The notes under the pieces are model-generated. The model ran no database searches, had not been told where the DNA came from, and saw only the letters and a program-made list of their open reading frames with translations. A stretch of 59,746 bases of DNA from JAJZMY01 sp964604635. GTDB taxonomy: Archaea > Micrarchaeota > Micrarchaeia > Micrarchaeales > Micrarchaeaceae. The position numbers were made by a program, and so were the translations under genes. The DNA is taken from contig CAZRZO010000004.1 in the NCBI GenBank assembly GCA_964604635.1, positions 1 to 59,746 on the forward strand, in the 5' to 3' direction. Below are positions 18,150-27,334 of this stretch, piece after piece (positions within the stretch are counted from its first letter, which is position 1; every line of letters starts with the position of its first letter).

Positions 18150-20606
18150 ATGATTAATAATATTTTTGAGATTAATGGTTTTATTCTTGGAATTGATTAT
18201 ATTTTTGATGAAAATCAGAATTCAAAAATAAGAATCATAGTAAAAGATAATAATAATAATAAAGTTTATGAAATATTTGATAAAGAATTCACACCTTATT
18301 TTTATTATCAATTAAATAATAATGAACTTATTAAAAATTACGAAGAATATTTTAAATCAATTTTAATAGAAGAAGATTTTAATAAAATAATAAAAATAGA
18401 GAACCAGATAAAAGAATTATTTGGAGAAAAAATTAATATTCTAAAATTATTTACTAACAATACATCAAATGTATCTTATCTACGCCAAATTTTACAAAAT
18501 TATGGGATTTGCTATGAAGCAGATATACCATTTGCAAAAAGATATTTAATTGATAAAAATATTATTCCTTATTCATTATATTCTTTATCTATTTTTGAAG
18601 AAAATAATAAATTATTTCTAAAATCAATGGAAAATCAAAAAATAGATATTGCTGTGAATAATTTCAATACTCTATGCTTTGACATTGAAACATATAATAA
18701 ATCTGGAAATTCAATTCCTAAAAAAGATCCAGTATTAATGATATCATATTCTTATTACTCAGAAAATAAAAAAATACAAAAAGTAATTACATATAAAAAA
18801 GTCGAAAAAAAATATGTAGAATATGTTGAGGATGAAAAAAAAATGTTTCAATATTTTATTTCAATAATCAATGAACTTAATGTTGACATAATTATTGGTT
18901 ATAATTCATCAAATTTTGATATTAAGTATATGATTGAAAGAGCAAAAGTTCTTGGAATTGATTTTAATCTTTCGCGATTTGGTGGAAAAATAAAAGTAGA
19001 AAGACATGGTTTTACAGACAAAATAAAGATGTCAGGAAGAATACATATTGACATGTATTATGTAATAAGATTTATTGCAATTGTTTCTGCATCAACAGAT
19101 ATTTTAAAATTAAATAGTTTCACATTAAAAAATGTATATGAATCAATAACAAATGAAAAAAAAATAAATGTTGAAAAAAAACAAATATATAGTATGTGGG
19201 ATGGTACACAAAAAGATTTAGAACAATTAACAGAATATAATTTAAGTGATTCTATTTCATTAAATAAAATATTTGATGTATTTTTTCCTCTGATTTTAGA
19301 ATTATCAAGAACAAGTGGTGAAACATTAGATAATGTAAGTGTTTCAACAACAGGACAATTAGTTGAATTTTTACTAATGAAATATGCGTATCAATTTAAT
19401 AATATTATTCCTAATAGGCCAAATGAAACTGAAATAAGAATTCGTTTATCAAACCCAATTGAAGGTGCATATGTTAAAACACCAGAACCTGGGATATATA
19501 ATAATATAGTTATTTTTGATTTTAGAAGTTTATATCCTTCAGTAATTATTTCCTACAATATAGACCCATCAGCAATATGTAATAATAAAGAATGTTCTGA
19601 TTATTATGAATCACCAACAAACACAAAATTTGATAAAAATAAAAAAGCAATAATACCAATTATTGTTAATGAATTAGTTAAGCAACGTATTGACATAAAA
19701 AAAATGTATAAAAAAAATCAAGATAGTATTATTTTGGGTGCAAGATCACAAGCATTAAAAATAATTGCTAATTCATTTTATGGTTATTTAGGATATGCAA
19801 GATCGCGATGGTATTCTAGAGAATGCGCTGCAAGTGTAACAGCATATAGTAGAGAATATATAAAAAACACAATAAAAACAGCAGAAGAATCAGAATTTGA
19901 AGTATTATATGCTGATACTGATTCAATCTTTTTATTAATGAATGAAAAAACAAAAAAAGATATTAATGATTTTTCAAAGCAAATAAATAAAATGTTACCA
20001 AAATCAATGGATTTAGAACTTGAAGACTTTTATACCAGAGGTATTTTTGTAAGTAAAAAATCTAAAAAGGAAAAATTGGGTGCAAAGAAAAAATATGCAT
20101 TAATATCTGAATCAGGAAAAATCAAAATAAAAGGATTCGAACTTGTAAGAAGAGATTGGTCAAATATTGCGAGAAGTACTCAACAAACAGTTCTTGAAAC
20201 AATACTAAAAAATGGAAGCATTGATGAAGTATTAACAATAATAAAAGACATAATAAACAAAATTAGATCAGGAAATATTGATTTAAAATATTTAGTAATT
20301 AATACACATTTAAGAAAAAGTATTGATAATTATGATTTAATATCTCCAGAAGTTGCTGCAGCAAGAAAAGCAGTAAAACTAGGATTTAAAACAAAACAAG
20401 AAATAAATAATGGGAATATTGGATATATAATAACAAAAAAAGGAGATTCAATATCAGATAAAGCAATGTTAGAAGGGATTGCTACTGATTATGATCCTGA
20501 TTATTATATAAATAATCAAATAATTCCAGCAGTAATGAAGATATTAAAAGAAATGAATATTACTGAACAACAAATAAAACATTTGGGAACTCAAAAAAAG
20601 TTATGA
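18150..20606 (+). CDS. polB: Family-B DNA polymerase with 3'-5' exonuclease
   Basis: An 818-residue polymerase. Exo I CFDIET (Asp178, Glu180), Exo II IIGYNSSNFDIKY (Asp257) and Exo III YNLSDS are all present, so proofreading should be active. Polymerase motifs follow in order: A DFRSLYPSVI, B KIIANSFYGYLGYA, C YADTDSIF, then KKKYAL and KGFELVRRDWS in the thumb. A complete single-chain archaeal replicative-type PolB of normal length; no intein is seen at the usual motif A, B or C sites. ATG six bases downstream of GTGA. Confidence 0.95.
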   Translation: MINNIFEINGFILGIDYIFDENQNSKIRIIVKDNNNNKVYEIFDKEFTPYFYYQLNNNELIKNYEEYFKSILIEEDFNKIIKIENQIKELFGEKINILKLFTNNTSNVSYLRQILQNYGICYEADIPFAKRYLIDKNIIPYSLYSLSIFEENNKLFLKSMENQKIDIAVNNFNTLCFDIETYNKSGNSIPKKDPVLMISYSYYSENKKIQKVITYKKVEKKYVEYVEDEKKMFQYFISIINELNVDIIIGYNSSNFDIKYMIERAKVLGIDFNLSRFGGKIKVERHGFTDKIKMSGRIHIDMYYVIRFIAIVSASTDILKLNSFTLKNVYESITNEKKINVEKKQIYSMWDGTQKDLEQLTEYNLSDSISLNKIFDVFFPLILELSRTSGETLDNVSVSTTGQLVEFLLMKYAYQFNNIIPNRPNETEIRIRLSNPIEGAYVKTPEPGIYNNIVIFDFRSLYPSVIISYNIDPSAICNNKECSDYYESPTNTKFDKNKKAIIPIIVNELVKQRIDIKKMYKKNQDSIILGARSQALKIIANSFYGYLGYARSRWYSRECAASVTAYSREYIKNTIKTAEESEFEVLYADTDSIFLLMNEKTKKDINDFSKQINKMLPKSMDLELEDFYTRGIFVSKKSKKEKLGAKKKYALISESGKIKIKGFELVRRDWSNIARSTQQTVLETILKNGSIDEVLTIIKDIINKIRSGNIDLKYLVINTHLRKSIDNYDLISPEVAAARKAVKLGFKTKQEINNGNIGYIITKKGDSISDKAMLEGIATDYDPDYYINNQIIPAVMKILKEMNITEQQIKHLGTQKKL

Positions 20607-20642
20607 TATTAGTTTTGAATTAGATTTAAAGTAATATTACAA

Positions 20643-20749
20643 TAGCCCCAGCCAGATTTGAACTGGCGTAAACAGGTCCAGAACCTGTTGTCCTTTTTTA
20701 GTTATTTATTATTAAAATAATTAAATAATGACCACTAGACCATGGGGCT
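20643..20749 (-). tRNA. tRNA-Gln (CTG) interrupted by a 35-nt insertion in the D-loop
   Basis: On the minus strand the acceptor strands AGCCCCA / TGGGGCT pair over 7 bp with A as discriminator. D-stem GTCT/GGAC, anticodon arm ACAGG-TTCTGGA-CCTGT (anticodon CTG) and T-arm GCCAG-TTCAAAT-CTGGC are all intact. Without the insertion the tRNA is 72 nt. About 35 nt sit between AGTGGTCA of the D-loop and the 3' D-stem strand GGAC (about 20694-20728), nearly all A/T and self-complementary. The anticodon loop itself is uninterrupted. CCA is not encoded. The gene is convergent with polB. Confidence 0.85.
20694..20728 (-). other. Putative noncanonical tRNA intron in the D-loop
   Basis: A 35-nt A/T-only stretch except for one C. 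Its first 13 bases and a downstream 12-base segment pair into a hairpin with one bulge and a two-base loop. Removal restores a canonical D-arm. Introns at noncanonical sites, cut by broad-specificity splicing endonucleases, are known in several archaeal groups including DPANN. Exact splice sites are uncertain by a few bases because of repeated A/T. Confidence 0.7.
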
Positions 20750-20919
20750 ATACATATAATATACAATAATTAATTTTATTAAGAATATAGTAATAAATAA
20801 TAATATTTTATTACATAAAATATAAAATTTGTTTAAAAATCATAATTAATATTAATTATTTTATTTTAATTAAAAAATTAATTTTTCCAATTATTGTATT
20901 ATATTTTAATTGAATTTTA

Positions 20920-21171
20920 TTACTTATTTCGGAATTGTTTTTTTATAGAAGCTATTAAATTTGCATCATTATAATTTTCATTTCCACCATATGATCGTAA
21001 AAAAGCATTTATTGCTTTTTGTTTCATTTCATCAGATAAACATTCTTTATTTACATAACTTAATTTGATATTATTCTGTTTAACTTTTTCAAATATAGAA
21101 TAATACACAGTGTTATTTACAGATATTTTAAGTTCATTAGTTGTTTTATCTTTTTTACAATAATCCACCAT
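20920..21171 (-). CDS. Small protein of unknown function
   Basis: The preferred start is ATG 21171, four bases after GTGAT; an upstream GTG at 21180 belongs to that ribosome-binding site. The product has 83 residues, is charged and soluble, with a Cys near the N-terminus (VDYCKKDK) and another in NKECLSDE. Its C-terminal half is probably helical (SDEMKQKAINAFLRSYGG). I do not recognise a family. It sits just inside an assembly gap, and the region upstream is duplicated across the gap. Confidence 0.5.
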   Translation of the reverse strand: MVDYCKKDKTTNELKISVNNTVYYSIFEKVKQNNIKLSYVNKECLSDEMKQKAINAFLRSYGGNENYNDANLIASIKKQFRNK

Positions 21172-21204
21172 AACAATCACACTATTCTAAATATAATTTA
21201 TATT
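21150..21204. repeat. 55-bp sequence repeated on the far side of the assembly gap (left copy)
   Basis: Identical to 21305-21359. The two copies abut the run of Ns exactly, which is what unmerged contig ends look like. It covers the start region of the 83-residue ORF. Confidence 0.9.
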
Positions 21205-21304
21205 NNNNNNNNNNNNNNNNNNNNNNNNNNNNNNNNNNNNNNNNNNNNNNNNNNNNNNNNNNNNNNNNNNNNNNNNNNNNNNNNNNNNNNNNNNNNNNNN
21301 NNNN
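21205..21304. other. Assembly gap (100 N)
   Basis: Exactly 100 Ns, a conventional placeholder length. The 55 bp before and after the gap are identical, so the true gap is probably negative and the sequence continuous once the overlap is collapsed. No gene content needs to be missing here. Confidence 0.95.
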
Positions 21305-21359
21305 CTTTTTTACAATAATCCACCATAACAATCACACTATTCTAAATATAATTTATATT
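21305..21359. repeat. 55-bp sequence repeated across the assembly gap (right copy)
   Basis: Identical to 21150-21204. The sequence then continues through A/T-rich intergenic DNA to the ThrRS gene; I see no further gene between 21360 and 21634. Confidence 0.9.
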
Positions 21360-21634
21360 CTTTTTAATTTATTTATATTATATAATAAATAATATTTATT
21401 ATTAGTAATTTAATATTTATTTTATTTCAAAATTACTAAAAATATTTAAATAATTTTTAAAATTATAATTTATCAGTAATAAATTATTTGTATAAATTAT
21501 AAACAACAATAAAAAATAATAATAAATTTTCAAAAGAAACAATATAAAAAAATTCAGTATAAAAACAGAAAATTTAAACTGATTAATACACTATAATTAT
21601 TAAATATATGATATAATTATTAATAAACGATAAT

Positions 21635-23509
21635 ATGAAGATTCTTCAATTAGATGTTAATAAAATTGAATTTAAATTAATAAAACCAGAATCTGAAGTA
21701 TATGAAAAATCAGATAAATTGGAATTTTTAATAGATGATATATTAGTTTTATTGATTTCAATAGAGAAAAATGATTCAATTGCAGTTGCAAAAAAAGCAA
21801 TTGAGGATGCTGTTTCTTTTATGGATAAATTAAAAAGGAAAAAATTAATTTTATATCCTTTTGCACATCTTAGCAATAATTTAGAATCACCTGATAATGC
21901 ATTAAAAATTTTTAAGCATATGAAACAAATTGCATCTGAATTTGATATTGAATTATATTCTGCTCCATTTGGTTGGAATAAACAATTGAGCATTGCAATA
22001 AAAGGTCATCCACTTGCAGAACAATCAAGAGTTTATTCTGAAACAGATATACAAAAAAATAAAACAATAACAAAAGGAGAAAATGAATCAGAAGCATTAA
22101 AAGAAGAAGAAAAAGTAAAGTCTTTTTGGTATATTCTTAATGAAAAAGGAGAATTAACTGAAATTGAAAATTTTGATTTCTCAAAATATACAAATCTTAA
22201 GAAATTTGCAGATTATGAAATAAAAAAGCAAAGAATATATTCAAAACCACCAATTCATATTCAATTAATGAAAAAATTAGGAATTAGTGATTATGAACCT
22301 GGTTCAGATTCTGGAAATTTAAGATTCTACCCTAATGGAAGATTAATAAAATCATTATTAGAAACATATGTAACAAATACTGTAATTGATTATGGTGCAA
22401 TTGAATTAGAAACACCATTAATGTATGATTATAATCATAAAGCATTAAATGCCTATTTAAATAGATTTCCATCAAGGCATTATATTGTAAAATCAGATAA
22501 TAAAGATTACTTCTTAAGATTCTCTGCTGATTTTGGACAGTTTTTACTCATAAGTGATTCAGTAATTTCTTATAAACAAATGCCTTTAAAATTTTATGAA
22601 CTTACAAGATATAGTTTTAGAAGGGAGAAAAGTGGAGAACTTGTTGGGTTAAAAAGACTAAGAGCTTTTACAATGCCTGATATGCATACTATTTGTACAA
22701 CACTTGATCAAGCTAAAATAGAATTTAAAAAACAATTTAATTTATGCCAAAAAGTATTAGAAGATATTGGAATTAGTAAATCAAAATACGAAACAGCAAT
22801 AAGATTTACACAGGATTTCTGGAAAGACAATAAAGAATTTGTAAAAGAAATAGTTAAAAAAGAATTAAATGAACCAGTTTTAATAGAGATGTGGAGTTAT
22901 AGATATGCTTACTTTGACCCAAAATTTGAATTTAATATAATTGATTCTTTAGATAAAGCAACTTCATTATCAACAGTTCAAATAGACCATGAAAATGGTG
23001 AAAGATATGATATGACATATATTAATGATAAAGGTAAAAAGAATTATCCTCTTGTTCTACATTGTTCACCAAGTGGTGCAATAGAACGTATTATTTATGC
23101 TTTATTAGAAACATCAGGTCAAAATAATACAAAACCTTCTTTACCGCTATGGCTTTCACCAACACAAATACGTTTACTACCAATTTCAGATAAATTTTTA
23201 GATAAATGTAAAGAAATTGCAGAAACAATAAAACAGAATAATATAAGAGTTGATATTGATGATAATGAATCAACACTTGATAAAAAAATAATGAATGCAG
23301 AGCAAGATTGGGTTCCATATATTTGTGTTATTGGACAAAAAGAAATTGATTCAAATAAATTATCAGTAAGAATAAGATTAGAAAATAGAAATCAATCAAT
23401 GGAATTAAATGAATTAATTCAAAATATTAATAATACTACAAAAAACATGCCAAAAGCAAAATCAAGTCTTTCTATTTTATTATCAAAAAGACCTATCTTC
23501 AATAAATAA
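21635..23509 (+). CDS. thrS: Threonyl-tRNA synthetase, archaeal type
   Basis: A 624-residue class II synthetase. Residues 1-~140 form the archaeal N-terminal editing domain related to D-aminoacyl-tRNA deacylase. The catalytic core follows, with motif 2 (YSFRREKSGELVGLKRL) and DMHTIC, motif 3 near GAIERIIYALL, and a C-terminal anticodon-binding domain (WLSPTQIRLLPIS). It charges tRNA-Thr and clears Ser. Where families usually have the first zinc-binding Cys, I read FSADFGQF, so Asp may replace Cys. This needs an alignment. Confidence 0.92.
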   Translation: MKILQLDVNKIEFKLIKPESEVYEKSDKLEFLIDDILVLLISIEKNDSIAVAKKAIEDAVSFMDKLKRKKLILYPFAHLSNNLESPDNALKIFKHMKQIASEFDIELYSAPFGWNKQLSIAIKGHPLAEQSRVYSETDIQKNKTITKGENESEALKEEEKVKSFWYILNEKGELTEIENFDFSKYTNLKKFADYEIKKQRIYSKPPIHIQLMKKLGISDYEPGSDSGNLRFYPNGRLIKSLLETYVTNTVIDYGAIELETPLMYDYNHKALNAYLNRFPSRHYIVKSDNKDYFLRFSADFGQFLLISDSVISYKQMPLKFYELTRYSFRREKSGELVGLKRLRAFTMPDMHTICTTLDQAKIEFKKQFNLCQKVLEDIGISKSKYETAIRFTQDFWKDNKEFVKEIVKKELNEPVLIEMWSYRYAYFDPKFEFNIIDSLDKATSLSTVQIDHENGERYDMTYINDKGKKNYPLVLHCSPSGAIERIIYALLETSGQNNTKPSLPLWLSPTQIRLLPISDKFLDKCKEIAETIKQNNIRVDIDDNESTLDKKIMNAEQDWVPYICVIGQKEIDSNKLSVRIRLENRNQSMELNELIQNINNTTKNMPKAKSSLSILLSKRPIFNK

Positions 23510-23573
23510 TTATTATATCGTCTTTAATAATTACTTATTACTATTAAATATCTAAAATTTAATTTAAGATTCT

Positions 23574-25073
23574 ATGAATACAAGATTTAAAAACATAATT
23601 GTAATTTTTCTAATAATACTTGTTTTTGTATTATTATATTTTGATTATGTGTTTACTATTTTTACTACTTTAAATAAAATTGTTTTTGCGATCGCAATAT
23701 TAATGGGATTTGGGATTTTAATACAAAAAGTAGGTTCATTTGTCGGAACAAATTTTGGAATTTATTTAATAGGTACAAAAAAAGGACTAAATTTTATTAA
23801 TATACTTGCAAAAAAATACAAAACATTTTTAAATAATTTAGCAGTATGGGGATTATTTTTAGGATTTGGGATTTTATCTTATAAAATTTTTAAAAATCAA
23901 TTAAGTAAAAAAACAATTATAAAAGTCAGTATAATTGGAATTATTTCAATTATTTTAATTTCATTTACACTTCCATTTCTTTCAATATTAACAATTCAAT
24001 TAATAAAAATCCCACAAATTAATGCATTAGGTGGATTAACTCAATCTCTGTCTTTTTCAGGTGTTTTTAGCCAATACTTAACAAATTATTTATTAGACTT
24101 TTTATTATTAATTTCAATAATATTTGGATTTTCAGGATTAATGTTTATTTTGTTATTTTATTCAACTTACACAATACTCTCTCAAATATTCCTATCTATT
24201 TACAAATATTTACTAATTATAAATTCAAGTCATCCTATTTATATATCTCCTAAAAATTTAATACCTGGTGTTGTACCAATAATTCCTGGAATTGATATTT
24301 CTCTATTTGCTGGTATTATTGCATTAGTAATAATTATTGTAATTCATGAATTTTCTCATGGAATATTAGCAAGATCTTTTAAAATAAAACTAAAATCAAT
24401 AGGAATTGTTTTATTTGGAATAGTACCAATAGGTGCTTATGTTGAACCTGATGAAAACAAATTAGCAAAATTAAATAAATTTAAACAAACAAAAGTATTA
24501 TCAGCAGGACCATCTTCTAATTTTTTTGCATTCATTGTATTTTTTATTCCAACACTATTAATTTTTATTTTCTTATTACCACATATAATAACAACAGGAA
24601 TATTTATAGGCGCAGTCATACCTAATTTCCCAGCGAGCAATACACTTAAATCAGGAATGCAGATAATATCATGGGATAATTATAATATTAAAAATTTATC
24701 AGATCTTTCAGTAGCTGCTTCAATTGATACACCAGGACATATTGTTCATGTTAAAACAAATACTGGTTCATATACATTTATTGCAAAGCAGGATCCAAAA
24801 AATAGTTCAAAAGGACTAATTGGAGTAGAATTAATACAAAAACAGCAAATTAAAAATACATTATATGCAAAATCAGTATATTTCTTATATACTTTATTTG
24901 GATTATTATTTCTATTGAATTTCTTTATTGCAATTGTAAATTTACTACCAATTCCTGGATTAGATGGATGGAGAATATATAAATTAAACATTAGAAATAA
25001 ATGGTTTATTAATCTATTAGTAATTTTAATTATATTTGCTATAGTAGTTAATATCATACCATGGTTTTTGTAA
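23574..25073 (+). CDS. Site-2-protease-like membrane metallopeptidase (M50)
   Basis: A 499-residue membrane protein. It has several N-terminal helices, the zinc motif HEFSH (His258, Glu259, His262) inside a helix, a PDZ-like domain at about 345-420 (ASNTLKSGMQIISWDNYNI), and the second M50 motif PIPGLDGW with the third metal ligand Asp. The family cleaves substrates within the membrane and often releases regulators. The GT2 gene follows after 29 nt in the same direction. Substrate unknown. Confidence 0.88.
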   Translation: MNTRFKNIIVIFLIILVFVLLYFDYVFTIFTTLNKIVFAIAILMGFGILIQKVGSFVGTNFGIYLIGTKKGLNFINILAKKYKTFLNNLAVWGLFLGFGILSYKIFKNQLSKKTIIKVSIIGIISIILISFTLPFLSILTIQLIKIPQINALGGLTQSLSFSGVFSQYLTNYLLDFLLLISIIFGFSGLMFILLFYSTYTILSQIFLSIYKYLLIINSSHPIYISPKNLIPGVVPIIPGIDISLFAGIIALVIIIVIHEFSHGILARSFKIKLKSIGIVLFGIVPIGAYVEPDENKLAKLNKFKQTKVLSAGPSSNFFAFIVFFIPTLLIFIFLLPHIITTGIFIGAVIPNFPASNTLKSGMQIISWDNYNIKNLSDLSVAASIDTPGHIVHVKTNTGSYTFIAKQDPKNSSKGLIGVELIQKQQIKNTLYAKSVYFLYTLFGLLFLLNFFIAIVNLLPIPGLDGWRIYKLNIRNKWFINLLVILIIFAIVVNIIPWFL

Positions 25074-25102
25074 TTCAATAAAATAATTAATTCAGTGAAT
25101 AT

Positions 25103-26647
25103 ATGGAAAGAAAAATCGATTACTTTTTTAGGCTATTTATCATTTTTATGTTTGTTTTAGTCTCATTCAGTGGAATTGCATTTAGTTTCTACTTATTCTT
25201 TGTTTCAAACAACAATATTAATTTAATTATATTATCAACAATTATTTTATTTCTATCATTAGTTTCAACATTATTTAATATTACAATGGGACTTTTTTAT
25301 TATAATTCATTTTTTTATGAATCTTATATTAAAAATATTCAGGACAAAAATAAAATAAAAAGAACCAATTTACCAAGCATTAGTCTTGTTTTATTAGCAT
25401 ACAATGAAAATCCTGAAATAATAAAAAATAATTTTCTAGAACTATTGAAAATTGATTATCCAAAAAATAAAATTCATTTTTTTCTGTCAGATGATTCAAC
25501 AAAATTAGAAATTAGAAAAAACCTGAAAAATTTTGCAGAAGAACAAAATATTTTATATATACACAGAAAAAGTAATGAAAATTACAAAGCAGGTGCATTA
25601 AATAATTTTCTAAAGTATTCTAAAGATGAATTTATTGCAATATTTGATTATGATGAATATTTAATAAATAAACAATTTCTTTTAGATCTTATTCCTATTT
25701 TTAATAATAATAAAGTTTCTTTTGTTCAAACAGAAAAAAGATATTTTAAAGGAACTGTTTTTTCAGATTCTGTTGATTTATTCGATGCTTTCTTTTTTAG
25801 ATTTATTCAACCAGCAAGAGCATTAAATAATACAGCAATATTTGCAGGTTCTTGTGGTATAATAAGAAGATCAACATTAGATGAAATACATGGATTTCCA
25901 AATAATGTAATTGAAGATACTTTTTTTAGTTTTGAATCAGATTTACATGATTATACTGGAATATTTATACCAAAAATATACGCAAAGGGCAAACCAATAA
26001 CAAAATTTTCATCTCTTGTAAAACAACAAATAAGATATAATTATGGTGATACGCAATTCTTAAAATATGTTATAGATAAATCACAGTCATCAGCAAAAAA
26101 ATTATCTTTTTCTTCAAAACTAGATTATATTAGTCATGGTTTTGGATTAAATTATTTATCATTAATGCTTTTATTATTTACAATTCTTTCAATATTCATT
26201 GTATTTTATATTCCATTTGTAAAGATCCCACAACAAGATTTATTCAATTTAAGTTTACTTAATTATAAATTAGAAGCATTTGGAATACTTGGATTTTTCT
26301 TGTCAATTTCTTTTCCAATAATATTAACAAAAATATATTTTAAATCAATTAAAAAAGGATTTATGATATTTGTATTAAATTTTGCTCTTGTAATTATAAG
26401 AACTAAAGCAGCAGCATATGCATTATTAAACAAAAATATTGATTTATGGAGCAGAAATACAATAATGACAGATAGAACTCTTATTCAATCAATAAATTTA
26501 ACAAAAATAGAATTATCTTTTTCTACTATATTATTATTTTTAGGATCTGTTGCAATATTTAAATCAATATTTATTGGTGGAATATTTCTTATTTGGTATG
26601 GTATAATGTATATTTCAACAACTGTTTTCTTTTACAAATATGGTTAA
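25103..26647 (+). CDS. Membrane family-2 glycosyltransferase
   Basis: A 514-residue protein. Two N-terminal membrane helices (about 8-65) are followed by a GT-A domain with LVLLAYNENPEI, the DD pair at 130-131 (FLSDDS), metal-binding FDYDEY and acceptor motif IEDTFF. Four or five helices make up the last 170 residues. KQQIRYNYGDTQ takes the place of the QxxRW motif of processive cellulose-synthase-like enzymes. It probably makes an extracellular polysaccharide or glycolipid, with unknown sugar. GTGA precedes the ATG. Confidence 0.85.
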   Translation: MERKIDYFFRLFIIFMFVLVSFSGIAFSFYLFFVSNNNINLIILSTIILFLSLVSTLFNITMGLFYYNSFFYESYIKNIQDKNKIKRTNLPSISLVLLAYNENPEIIKNNFLELLKIDYPKNKIHFFLSDDSTKLEIRKNLKNFAEEQNILYIHRKSNENYKAGALNNFLKYSKDEFIAIFDYDEYLINKQFLLDLIPIFNNNKVSFVQTEKRYFKGTVFSDSVDLFDAFFFRFIQPARALNNTAIFAGSCGIIRRSTLDEIHGFPNNVIEDTFFSFESDLHDYTGIFIPKIYAKGKPITKFSSLVKQQIRYNYGDTQFLKYVIDKSQSSAKKLSFSSKLDYISHGFGLNYLSLMLLLFTILSIFIVFYIPFVKIPQQDLFNLSLLNYKLEAFGILGFFLSISFPIILTKIYFKSIKKGFMIFVLNFALVIIRTKAAAYALLNKNIDLWSRNTIMTDRTLIQSINLTKIELSFSTILLFLGSVAIFKSIFIGGIFLIWYGIMYISTTVFFYKYG

Positions 26648-26666
26648 TTAAAAAAAGTGATTTTAT

Positions 26667-26975
26667 ATGATATATATTAAAATGCATGATACTGAAAATG
26701 GAATTATTTTAGCTCTTTGTGATGAAAAATTAATTGATAAAATTTTAGTTGATGAGGAATTAGAACTAGATATTAAAAATTACCAAGACTTCTATAATGG
26801 CAAACTTATTAATAAAGAAGAAATATTAGATGAAAATATAAAAATAAAAGAATTGCTTTCAGTAAATATTGTTGGAGAAGAAGCAGTATTTTATGGAATT
26901 AAAAATAAAATAATTGAAAAACAAAATATAAAAAAAATAAATAATGTCCCATATGCTCAAGCATATAGAGTATAA
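26667..26975 (+). CDS. DUF424 protein
   Basis: A 102-residue archaeal DUF424 protein: IYIKMHDTENGIILALCDEKL at the N-terminus and an ANIVGEEAV-type centre (VNIVGEEAVFYGI), ending in YAQAYRV. The family is nearly universal in archaea and often sits beside translation genes; function is not established. The ATG is five bases after AGTGAT. It is convergent with the NAC gene, with only one base between the stop codons. Confidence 0.85.
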   Translation: MIYIKMHDTENGIILALCDEKLIDKILVDEELELDIKNYQDFYNGKLINKEEILDENIKIKELLSVNIVGEEAVFYGIKNKIIEKQNIKKINNVPYAQAYRV

Positions 26976-26976
26976 T

Positions 26977-27318
26977 TTATTTTGTTAAATTAATTATTGT
27001 TAATGCAACATCACCATTTGAATTTTTAAGTTCTTCATAAATTTTATCTTTATCATTTATTCCTGTTTTTTCCATTATTAGTTTAATATCATCTTCATTA
27101 ATCTCTAATTCTACTGTTTTTTCTTTTTCTGATTCAACGCCAGAAATTTGAAAACTACTAGTACCTTTCATTTCTATTTTCATTACTTCTGGATTTTCAA
27201 TAATAATATCTTTATCATCACATTCTATTATAACTCTATTCGCAGATATTGTAGTTGATTTCATACCCATTCTACTCATCATGCTTTTCATCATCTTTGG
27301 ATCTATATTTGGAATCAT
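26977..27318 (-). CDS. nac: Nascent polypeptide-associated complex protein (archaeal alpha-NAC)
   Basis: A 113-residue protein with a Met-rich N-terminus (MMKSMMSRMGM), the NAC beta-barrel domain (about 20-65) and a C-terminal UBA domain (about 73-113, DIKLIMEKTGI). Archaeal NAC is a homodimer that binds ribosomes and nascent chains at the tunnel exit. The ATG follows TGTGAT with three bases between. It lies 16 nt downstream of no gene on its own strand; the GT4 gene is upstream in the same direction only by genome order from 28456 to 27335, so co-transcription with GT4 is possible. Confidence 0.92.
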   Translation of the reverse strand: MIPNIDPKMMKSMMSRMGMKSTTISANRVIIECDDKDIIIENPEVMKIEMKGTSSFQISGVESEKEKTVELEINEDDIKLIMEKTGINDKDKIYEELKNSNGDVALTIINLTK

Positions 27319-27334
27319 ATTATCACATTTATTT

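Noticed and set aside
20125..20140. TTCGAA as a T-loop of another tRNA
   Set aside because: Lies inside the PolB coding frame and has no pairing arms.
18150..20606. Intein in PolB or NrdJ
   Set aside because: Motifs are contiguous and lengths normal in both.
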